From Desulfobacterales bacterium (GTDB taxonomy: Bacteria > Desulfobacterota > Desulfobulbia > Desulfobulbales > BM004): 7,940 nucleotides of DNA. Numbering within the stretch: position 1 is the stretch's first letter; each line of letters begins with the position of its first letter. Position numbers and translations under genes: made by a program. This document shows positions 1 through 4,760 of the stretch, in pieces. The stretch is from the NCBI GenBank assembly GCA_030621655.1, contig JAUXHH010000069.1, positions 1-7,940 of the forward strand, in the 5' to 3' direction. A model generated the notes under the pieces. The model searched no databases and was not told the DNA's origin. It saw only the letters and a program-made list of their open reading frames with translations.

Positions 1-267
1 TCATTTTTAGATGGAATGCGCAAGCTCCTCTGTCCGGAGATAAATGAAGCCAGTAAACAATTCTGGGAAGATGGTGACTGGTCCCTGATTGAAAAGGCGC
101 GGCTGGAATGCCGCAAGAAGAATGAGGAAATTGGAGCCAAGCTTCAGGATATGTGCAGCAGGCTCGATCGGGGTGAATCTCCCGATGAATTAAGAGTCTG
201 GGCAGAAAGAAATGTGCTGGCACCTCTGGGACTGCATGTGCCGGCAAGGGAAGAGGGGACTACTTAA
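1..267 (+). CDS. C-terminal end of an unrecognised protein (5' end outside window)
   Basis: The frame is open from base 1 to the TAA at 265-267, giving 88 residues. The first ATG in frame is at 16, but the codons before it (Ser-Phe-Leu-Asp-Gly) are also open and no Shine-Dalgarno sequence precedes it, so this is more likely the tail of a longer gene than a complete small one. The segment is charged and apparently helical: an aromatic-acidic stretch (FWEDGDW), then a Lys/Arg/Glu-rich helix, ending near APLGLHVP. There is no signal peptide or membrane segment. I do not recognise the family; a loose resemblance to the C-terminal helices of methyltransferase-type enzymes is too weak to use. Its last 8 bases overlap the 3' end of the convergent NosL-like gene, and no terminator is visible between them. 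Confidence 0.6.
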   Translation, partial: SFLDGMRKLLCPEINEASKQFWEDGDWSLIEKARLECRKKNEEIGAKLQDMCSRLDRGESPDELRVWAERNVLAPLGLHVPAREEGTT

Positions 268-700
268 GCTCTCTGTCAGTCAGACCTGTATAATCCAGGA
301 TTACCGCCCCCTCTGTTTCGGCCCCATATTTTTCCGCATCCTCTTGAGATTCGAATGCCACAATCGGTGTTTCTTTATTTTTCTCGGCGACACAGAAATA
401 TGCCTTGCCTATGTCAATTTCTTCAGCTGTATTATAATCATAAACCTTGGCAGTGGTGTCAAAACTTACCATTTCCATGGCGCAGAGTTCCCTGTTTCGG
501 TGTTCTATAGCGCAGCTGATGCCACTGAAAAATACCTGGCCGTTGGCTTCTCCATGCAGTGAATATTTGGCCATATCTCCGCTGGCTTTCTCATTCAGCT
601 GTACACAGGTTGGAGTAATATCTTCAGCTAAGGCTGCATTAAAACCCAGAGCAGAAAGGAAAAAAAGAGCAAGTGCAGTAATGAAAAAATTTCTCAGCAT
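260..700 (-). CDS. Exported NosL-like small protein, divergent
   Basis: This is a 146-residue protein with a clear type I signal peptide: Arg3, a hydrophobic core at about residues 5-20, and an Ala-Leu-Ala cleavage site after residue 25. The mature part is about 121 residues and periplasmic. Its later half has the pattern I associate with NosL/NosL-like copper chaperones: GQVFFSG (54-60), a central DY (88-89), an AYFCV strand (100-104), then PIVAFESQEDAEKYG (112-126) and a final GAVILDY strand. NosL proteins are normally lipoproteins with a CxM-type copper site near the N terminus. Here there is no lipobox and no such motif; Cys32, Cys63, Cys73 and Cys103 are present instead, with Met43, Met75 and Met77. 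The start is supported by GAGGAG (minus strand, about 710-715) nine bases upstream. No nos genes are nearby. Metal binding is inference; the family call is moderate. Confidence 0.75.
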   Translation of the reverse strand: MLRNFFITALALFFLSALGFNAALAEDITPTCVQLNEKASGDMAKYSLHGEANGQVFFSGISCAIEHRNRELCAMEMVSFDTTAKVYDYNTAEEIDIGKAYFCVAEKNKETPIVAFESQEDAEKYGAETEGAVILDYTGLTDRELK

Positions 701-866
701 GATTTAAAACTCCTCTGTCTACAGTAAACTGGATAAAAGAAAACGAACAACATTCTGCCCGGTAAGGTCATGAATAATATTATTGAAAATGACATATAAT
801 AAAAAAACTGTCAAACACCCACAGGAATAGAATGTAAAATATCTCATTTGTGACAGGAGATGCACA
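701..866. promoter_or_regulatory. Divergent AT-rich intergenic region, NosL-like / macrodomain genes
   Basis: This 166-bp gap must hold promoters for both flanking genes. On the plus strand there is a perfect TATAAT at 795-800 but no convincing -35 hexamer at normal spacing, so it is only a candidate -10 for the macrodomain gene, with a leader of about 60 bases. A 12-bp AT-only palindrome (AATAATATTATT) lies at 773-784, just upstream. No clear promoter could be fixed for the minus-strand gene. AGGAGA at 855-860, six bases before the ATG at 867, is the macrodomain ribosome binding site. Confidence 0.35.
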
Positions 867-1382
867 ATGAATAATAGAATAGAACTGGTTAGTTCCGATA
901 TCACCACACTCGAGGTGGATGGTATTGTAAATGCAGCGAATAATTCCCTCTTGGGCGGCGGTGGTGTGGATGGGGCCATACATAGGGCTGCTGGGCCTGC
1001 CCTGTTGGAGGAGTGCAGGAAGCTGAATGGATGCGAAACTGGCGAGGCCAAGATAACCAAAGGTCATAATCTGCCTGCCCAATATGTCATCCATACAGTG
1101 GGGCCGGTTTGGCACGGTGGGACTACTGGAGAGGATGATTTGCTTGCAAGCTGTTATCAGGAAAGCTTTAAATTTGCCAGGGAGTTCACTCTGCAGAGTA
1201 TTGCCTTTCCGGCAATCAGTACGGGTGTTTACGGTTTTCCCAAACATCGGGCCGCCCATATAGCTATTCGGGAAACGCTAAAGGCGCTGGCTGAGAATAA
1301 GGGATTGGCAAGGGTGCTCTTTGTCTATTTTAACACCGAAACTGGAATTGCCTATGAAGAAGCACTGCAGGAGGAGAGATAA
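867..1382 (+). CDS. Stand-alone macrodomain protein, probable O-acetyl-ADP-ribose deacetylase / ADP-ribosyl hydrolase
   Basis: This 171-residue protein is a single macrodomain from end to end, the usual size of the bacterial YmdB/MacroD-type enzymes. These cytoplasmic proteins hydrolyse O-acetyl-ADP-ribose and can remove mono-ADP-ribose from acidic residues. The family motifs are all present: GDIT-type start (SSDIT, 9-13), VNAANNSLLGGGGVDGAIHRAAG (21-43), GEAKITKGHNLPAQYVIHTVGP (59-80), and SIAFPAISTGVYGFP (111-125). Asn25, Asp35 and Tyr122 match the residues considered important in E. coli YmdB. A ribosome binding site, AGGAGA, is six bases upstream. No ADP-ribosyltransferase partner or toxin-antitoxin gene is visible beside it, so it is more likely housekeeping or stress-related than part of a toxin module. 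Family assignment is very secure; the in vivo substrate is unknown. Confidence 0.95.
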   Translation: MNNRIELVSSDITTLEVDGIVNAANNSLLGGGGVDGAIHRAAGPALLEECRKLNGCETGEAKITKGHNLPAQYVIHTVGPVWHGGTTGEDDLLASCYQESFKFAREFTLQSIAFPAISTGVYGFPKHRAAHIAIRETLKALAENKGLARVLFVYFNTETGIAYEEALQEER

Positions 1383-1643
1383 TCCGGCTCCAAAGCATAA
1401 CAAAAATGCATTTTTGTTGGCATTTATTCCAGTGTTATTGCGTTTTGCAAAGAACAGCCAGACCTCTTCACTCACAGAAATGATCGACGAAAATAATGTT
1501 AAAATATGAAAATTGAGTTACATAAAACTTCATTGTTCGAGGACAGCAAATTGTTTTCATTGATGCAACAATGTTGGGTGATTTGATCAAAGGCCGAAAG
1601 TAGAAAACACAAAAGACGGATAAAACAGGACTGAGAGGCACAC
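1383..1643. other. 261-bp intergenic region between macrodomain and HD-GYP genes
   Basis: No gene is supported here. The region contains a perfect 20-bp palindrome (1399-1418), a short AT-rich stretch near 1490-1510 that could hold a promoter, a small interrupted dyad CAACA-A-TGTTG (1566-1576), and TTTGATCAAA (1582-1591), which lacks the spacing of an FNR site. I looked for a GEMM-type cyclic-di-GMP riboswitch ahead of the HD-GYP gene and found no matching conserved core. GAGAGG at 1633-1638 serves as ribosome binding site for the ATG at 1644. Confidence 0.5.
1399..1418. repeat. Perfect 20-bp palindrome, AT-rich
   Basis: The sequence AACAAAAATGCATTTTTGTT is its own reverse complement. It starts 17 bases after the macrodomain stop codon. 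As RNA it would form an eight-pair A-U-dominated stem with a TGCA loop and a U-rich 3' arm, so it could be a weak bidirectional terminator. As DNA it could equally be a protein-binding site. It lacks the GC-rich stem of a good intrinsic terminator. Confidence 0.5.
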
Positions 1644-2885
1644 ATGTTAAGCGAAAAAGAAAAACTGGAATCAATTGCGTCTTTAGGCATAGAACTTAAC
1701 AAGATCAATGACCTTGATATCCTCCTGGAGCGTGTACTTTTCAGAGCCCGCCAGTGGGTTAACGCCGATGCCGGTTCCATTTATATCAACGATGGAGAAA
1801 AGCTTAATTTTGTATACACTCAGAATGACACGCTGCAAAGTCAACTTTCTAAGGGAGAGAAACTTATTTTTTCTACCTTTAGCATTCCCATCAATGATAA
1901 AAGTATTGCAGGCTATGTGGCCTTAACCGGCCAGGCGCTCAATCTTCCTGATGTTTATAATCTGCCTGCCGATGTGTCATATCATTTCAGTAGCCAATTT
2001 GATCAAGCCTCCGGCTATAAAACAATTTCTGTTCTGACTATCCCCCTCAAAACAAGCAAGGGTAACATTCTAGGAATACTGCAGATTATCAATGCCCAGG
2101 ATGAGAAAGAAAGGGTTATCCCTTATACAAAAGATGACGAGAAAATAATGTACCATTTTGCCGGTATCGCAGCCATTGCCCTTGAGCGGGCCAAACTGAC
2201 CCGTTCAATTATCATGCGCATGATCAGCATGGCGGAACTGCGTGATCCCATGGAAACCGGTGCACATGTTAACCGGGTAGCCAGTTATTCTGTAGAAATA
2301 TACGAGAAATGGGCTAAACGCCGAAAGATTTCTCTGGAGGAGATTGACAAGAATCGCGATATTTTGAGAATGGCCGCCATGTTGCACGATGTTGGCAAGA
2401 TAGCTACATCCGACATGATTCTGAAAAAACCGGGCCGCCTGAATGAAGAGGAGTTTGCGGTCATGAAACAGCACACAATCCAAGGCGCCAGGCTTTTTCT
2501 TGATACACAGTCTGAGTTTGATGAGGCAGCAGGGATCGTATCGTTGAATCATCATGAGAGATGGGATGGGGGGGCGCGTGGTTATCCGGGGCATGTTGAA
2601 GTGGAGACCGGTGAGCCTATAGAAGGGAAAACATTAGACAACCAGGCAGTTAAGCTAAAAAAGGGAGAGGAGATTCCCCTCTTTGGCAGGATTGTCGCCC
2701 TTGCTGATGTTTATGATGCTTTGTCTTCGGCCCGCTGCTATAAAGAGGCCTGGGACGAAGAAAAGATATTGTCAATTATAAAGGAAGAATCAGGGAAGCA
2801 GTTCGATCCTGAACTCGTGGAAATTTTTCTGGAAATTTTTGATACGATTAAATCAATCCAGGAACGTTACTCCTCCTGCGATTAG
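1644..2885 (+). CDS. GAF + HD-GYP domain protein, probable cyclic-di-GMP phosphodiesterase
   Basis: This is a 413-residue cytoplasmic protein with no signal peptide or membrane helix. Residues about 8-180 form a GAF sensor domain (NADAGSIYI, SIAGYVALTGQALNLPDV, VLTIPLKTSKGNILGILQIIN), ending in a helix that leads into an HD-GYP domain at about 195-400. HD-GYP proteins hydrolyse cyclic-di-GMP using a two- or three-metal centre. Visible ligands and signature residues are His208 (GAHVNRV), His248-Asp249 with Lys252 (LHDVGK), His277, His303-His304 (HHERWDG) and Gly313-Tyr314-Pro315. The GYP loop reads WDGGARGYP, longer than the common WDGxGYP, and is followed by a stretch of about 27 residues before IPLFGRIVALADVYDALSS. 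The product probably lowers cyclic-di-GMP in response to a ligand bound by GAF. There is no response-regulator receiver domain. GAGAGG lies five bases before the ATG. It appears monocistronic. Confidence 0.93.
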   Translation: MLSEKEKLESIASLGIELNKINDLDILLERVLFRARQWVNADAGSIYINDGEKLNFVYTQNDTLQSQLSKGEKLIFSTFSIPINDKSIAGYVALTGQALNLPDVYNLPADVSYHFSSQFDQASGYKTISVLTIPLKTSKGNILGILQIINAQDEKERVIPYTKDDEKIMYHFAGIAAIALERAKLTRSIIMRMISMAELRDPMETGAHVNRVASYSVEIYEKWAKRRKISLEEIDKNRDILRMAAMLHDVGKIATSDMILKKPGRLNEEEFAVMKQHTIQGARLFLDTQSEFDEAAGIVSLNHHERWDGGARGYPGHVEVETGEPIEGKTLDNQAVKLKKGEEIPLFGRIVALADVYDALSSARCYKEAWDEEKILSIIKEESGKQFDPELVEIFLEIFDTIKSIQERYSSCD

Positions 2886-2909
2886 CCCGAATATTTCAAA
2901 AAAATTATA

Positions 2910-2949
2910 TCTGCCGGTATTATTAAATGCCCGGTTCAATACCGGCAGA
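2910..2949 (-). terminator. Intrinsic terminator for the XRE regulator gene, shared with the convergent HD-GYP gene
   Basis: A perfect 12-bp inverted repeat, TCTGCCGGTATT (2910-2921) and AATACCGGCAGA (2938-2949), encloses a 16-base loop. On the minus strand it begins 18 bases after the regulator stop codon and is followed by an AU-rich stretch with seven U residues (from plus-strand A2898-2904). On the plus strand the stem is present but no U tract follows, so it would at most define the 3' end of the HD-GYP mRNA. Confidence 0.75.
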
Positions 2950-2967
2950 ACAGTGCAGCAGCAATAA

Positions 2968-3906
2968 TTACTGCTGGATTATATATTCCTGTTTGCTCCC
3001 ATCCCAGTGATAGCCTTCACCGGACCAGATATCGTCAATTTCCTGCCAATCATATTCCACATTGTCGAGCGCACTGAAGGTGTCATAGACAGCCAGGATT
3101 TCAGCATCCTCTATACGGTTGTCCCGATTGGCATCTGCCCAGTGATGGTCGGCGAGGGGGAGGACAAGTGAACCGGCAATGGTTGTTTCCGAAGATTTTT
3201 TGTCACGGAGGGTGACACTGCCGCTGAAGCGCAGAGATGCATCGCTGGATGTGCTTGATTCAGTGACAAGTTTTTTTGCAAGATAGACAAAGGTTGTAAC
3301 GTGCCCGTTTGTTCTGATAATCCACTTAAGGCTGCCGGTTTTTTTATCCATGCCGGTAAAAGGAGGGGCGCTTGCAATTGGTTCGCAGTCTGCTGGAAGG
3401 GTTTCTTTTAAGATCAGCGAAAAAGGACCCTGTTGTTTTGTTTTTACCTGAATAATGACAGGAAAGGGTTGCCCGGCAGGAATATGAGGCGGAAGAAGCC
3501 GAGTGGCGGAAATGGTGACCGGTTCAGGTTGTTTTAAGCGATACCAGACAAACGGCAGAAGCAGGACAAGGATCAGGAGCATGAGCCATAAAAGAATCCG
3601 GTTTGATTTTAGCGGCCTTGATTGTGAGACAGCAGCAGTTGGCGTTTCTTCTGGTTTTGCTGTTTCTTCTTCTTTTTCAAGAATGTCATCAAGCGTTACT
3701 TCGAGCGCTTCGGCAAGCTTGAGAGCATTTTCCTCTTTGATTGACGGATAGCGCTTATTCTCCCAACGGGAGATGGTGTCTGTGGTGACTCCAACTACCG
3801 TGGCAATATAAAGTTGCGTGAGTCCTTTTGCTTCACGCAGACTCCGTACCTTGGAGCCGTCTATTTGGGCCATTTGAGTGGGGCCTGGATATATCTGTTC
3901 ACTCAT
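2968..3906 (-). CDS. Membrane-anchored XRE-family regulator with periplasmic EF-hand/dockerin-like region
   Basis: This is a 312-residue protein with an unusual order of parts. Residues about 17-77 are an XRE/HTH_3 DNA-binding domain (VRSLREAKGLTQ, then the helix-turn-helix with DTISRWE and KLAEALEV). A Glu/Pro/Thr-rich linker (78-100) leads to a single transmembrane helix at about 104-122, followed by Arg123/Lys125 rather than a cleavage site. The rest should be periplasmic: a beta-rich region (about 128-250) resembling a module found in large surface proteins (an E-x-LP turn, SLKWIIRTNG, FSGSVTL), then an EF-hand-like loop at 258-269 with Asp258, Asn260, Asp262, Ile265 and Glu269, and an aromatic tail. 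The layout recalls RodZ and ToxR-type one-component regulators, but the periplasmic part is not that of RodZ. The start is uncertain: the ATG used lacks a spaced Shine-Dalgarno sequence, and Met12 is possible. It is divergent from the cytochrome gene. Confidence 0.85.
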   Translation of the reverse strand: MSEQIYPGPTQMAQIDGSKVRSLREAKGLTQLYIATVVGVTTDTISRWENKRYPSIKEENALKLAEALEVTLDDILEKEEETAKPEETPTAAVSQSRPLKSNRILLWLMLLILVLLLPFVWYRLKQPEPVTISATRLLPPHIPAGQPFPVIIQVKTKQQGPFSLILKETLPADCEPIASAPPFTGMDKKTGSLKWIIRTNGHVTTFVYLAKKLVTESSTSSDASLRFSGSVTLRDKKSSETTIAGSLVLPLADHHWADANRDNRIEDAEILAVYDTFSALDNVEYDWQEIDDIWSGEGYHWDGSKQEYIIQQ

Positions 3907-3962
3907 CCTGGGAATAATAATAATTTTTAAAGTTTTCAGTAAATTTCAAGACGCGTAATAGT

Positions 3963-3998
3963 AGCCTAAGTGTACATGACCTGCACAGGCTTTTTTTT
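3963..3998 (+). terminator. Terminator-like hairpin with eight-base T tract, upstream of the cytochrome promoter
   Basis: On the plus strand AGCCT (3963-3967), two unpaired A residues and GTG (3970-3972) can pair with CAC (3984-3986) and AGGCT (3987-3991), leaving an 11-base loop. The stem runs directly into eight T residues (3991-3998). The form is that of an intrinsic terminator, but it lies about 130 bases before the candidate cytochrome -10 and points away from the regulator gene, so its transcript is not obvious. It could end antisense or small-RNA transcription, or attenuate a longer cytochrome leader. Confidence 0.45.
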
Positions 3999-4051
3999 AT
4001 TATCCCAATATATTGCTACTGCAAACACATGCAATAGCTTTACAGCGTTAT

Positions 4052-4098
4052 ATGTCGGGTCGACATCGACCAACATCTACAGCAATATAACCCGACAT
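4052..4098. promoter_or_regulatory. Candidate operator: overlapping inverted repeats around GTCGAC
   Basis: Three dyads share the same bases: ATGTCG-GGT-CGACAT (4052-4066), GGTCGA-CA-TCGACC (4058-4071), and the long-range pair ATGTCGGGT (4052-4060) with ACCCGACAT (4090-4098). CGACATC also occurs twice in direct orientation (4061-4067 and 4093-4099). The cluster lies just upstream of the -35 position expected for the TATAAT at 4125-4130. XRE proteins commonly bind such short dyads as dimers, so the adjacent regulator is the natural candidate; that link is inferred from position. Confidence 0.5.
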
Positions 4099-4124
4099 CA
4101 TCTACTACTTGTATGAGTATTTCT

Positions 4125-4130
4125 TATAAT
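4125..4130 (+). promoter_or_regulatory. Candidate -10 element of the cytochrome gene
   Basis: A perfect TATAAT hexamer lies 55 bases before the cytochrome ATG. The -35 position at 17-bp spacing (4102-4107, CTACTA) is poor. A strong -10 with a weak -35 next to a cluster of dyads would suit an activator-dependent promoter, though nothing here proves it. Confidence 0.4.
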
Positions 4131-4185
4131 CCCAGACAGGCAAAATGGGTATCATGTTTAAATTTATAAAAAAGGAGGAACAGCA

Positions 4186-4596
4186 ATGAAGAGAATATGG
4201 TCGATGGCCGTATTAATCGTGTCAGCAACATGGCTTTTTGCAGGAATATCAGTTGGTGCTGAGGCTACTGGACTGAAAGCACCGGAAGCGGAGATCATTA
4301 TTGCAGGAGAGAAGAAATCAGCCCGATTTTCCCATCCGGTGCATTTAAACATCGGTGTGGATTGCGGCCAGTGCCATCATGACAGCAATCACCAGCCGTT
4401 AACTGATAAAAACATTGAGGCTATGGACACCGGTGAGCAGCTTCTTTGTGCAAGTTGCCACAACAAGGATTTTGCCAATTCGAAACTTCAGACCCCCAAA
4501 GCAGCATTTCATGCACGCTGCAAAGAATGTCATAAGCAGGGTGTAGATGGCAAGCAAGGGCCAACAAAGTGTACAGGGTGTCACGTTAAAAAATAA
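4186..4596 (+). CDS. Periplasmic four-haem class III (c3-type) cytochrome c
   Basis: This 136-residue precursor has a signal peptide (Lys2-Arg3, hydrophobic core 5-20, likely cleavage after Ala25 in SVGA-EA) and a mature part of about 111 residues. Four CxxCH haem-binding motifs are visible: Cys60-His64, Cys88-His92, Cys112-His116 and Cys129-His133. Extra histidines suited to be the distal haem ligands are His50 and His53 in the family-typical FSHPVHL, His65, and His109 (His69 is an alternative). This matches class III cytochromes, small periplasmic electron carriers linking hydrogenases, formate dehydrogenases and membrane complexes in sulfate and metal reducers. All four sites are CX2CH, whereas several classical Desulfovibrio c3 proteins have CX4CH at two haems. 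An excellent ribosome binding site, AAGGAGG (4172-4178), lies seven bases before the ATG, suggesting high expression. It is monocistronic. Confidence 0.95.
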   Translation: MKRIWSMAVLIVSATWLFAGISVGAEATGLKAPEAEIIIAGEKKSARFSHPVHLNIGVDCGQCHHDSNHQPLTDKNIEAMDTGEQLLCASCHNKDFANSKLQTPKAAFHARCKECHKQGVDGKQGPTKCTGCHVKK

Positions 4597-4618
4597 AGTA
4601 ATACATGTGCAGTATTTG

Positions 4619-4652
4619 AGGCCGGGATATTTTTTATGTTCCGGCCTTTTTT
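4619..4652 (+). terminator. Strong intrinsic terminator after the cytochrome gene
   Basis: AGGCCGG (4619-4625) pairs perfectly with CCGGCCT (4641-4647), extended inward by a G-T and an A-T pair, with an AT-rich loop and a run of six T residues (4647-4652). It begins 22 bases after the cytochrome stop codon and isolates that gene from the LOG gene downstream. Confidence 0.88.
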
Positions 4653-4696
4653 AAATACTTTCGACATATTGCACACAATAGAGGGAACAAGTAAAG

Positions 4697-4702
4697 TATA
4701 AT
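4697..4702 (+). promoter_or_regulatory. Candidate -10 element for the LOG gene
   Basis: TATAAT occurs 58 bases before the LOG start codon and downstream of the cytochrome terminator, where a promoter is needed. No good -35 lies at 16-18 bp; TTGCAC at 4669-4674 is too far (22 bp). AGGAGG at 4747-4752, eight bases before the ATG at 4761, is the ribosome binding site. Confidence 0.35.
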
Positions 4703-4760
4703 GGTTTTTGGCAAATCCGGGTTGCTACGAGAAAGAATTTTCTGACAGGAGGCTTAACTA

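Larger units (their letters stand above)
3907..4185. promoter_or_regulatory. Dyad-rich divergent control region, XRE regulator / cytochrome c
   Basis: This 279-bp gap holds no gene but is dense in inverted repeats: a hairpin with a T tract (3963-3998), a near-perfect dyad GCTACTGCA / TGCAATAGC (4015-4023 and 4030-4038), a nested cluster around GTCGAC (4052-4071), and a long-range pair ATGTCGGGT / ACCCGACAT (4052-4060 and 4090-4098). The cytochrome side has TATAAT at 4125-4130. On the regulator side TATAAC (minus strand, 4052-4047) would overlap the GTCGAC cluster and GATAAT (4004-3999) is an alternative, but neither has a good -35. The layout is consistent with one operator controlling both genes; that is inference. 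Confidence 0.6.

Noticed and set aside
848..867. TTGTG-N10-CACAA just before the macrodomain start, resembling a CRP/HcpR-family site
   Set aside because: CRP/HcpR-type sites have eight bases between these half-sites, not ten, and this one overlaps the ribosome binding site and the first base of the start codon, so chance is likelier.
1109..1125. TGGCACG inside the macrodomain gene as a sigma-54 promoter
   Set aside because: The second element (TTGCA at the required spacing) is absent and it lies within coding sequence.
867..1382. Macrodomain as antitoxin of a DarTG-like toxin-antitoxin pair
   Set aside because: No DarT-type ADP-ribosyltransferase lies beside it, and the protein is a single YmdB-like domain.
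1582..1591. TTTGATCAAA upstream of the HD-GYP gene as an FNR site
   Set aside because: The FNR consensus needs four bases between TTGAT and ATCAA; here the half-sites overlap, leaving only a short palindrome.
1383..1643. Cyclic-di-GMP riboswitch in the HD-GYP leader
   Set aside because: No GEMM-type conserved core or paired helices could be recognised, although the gene would be a natural target.
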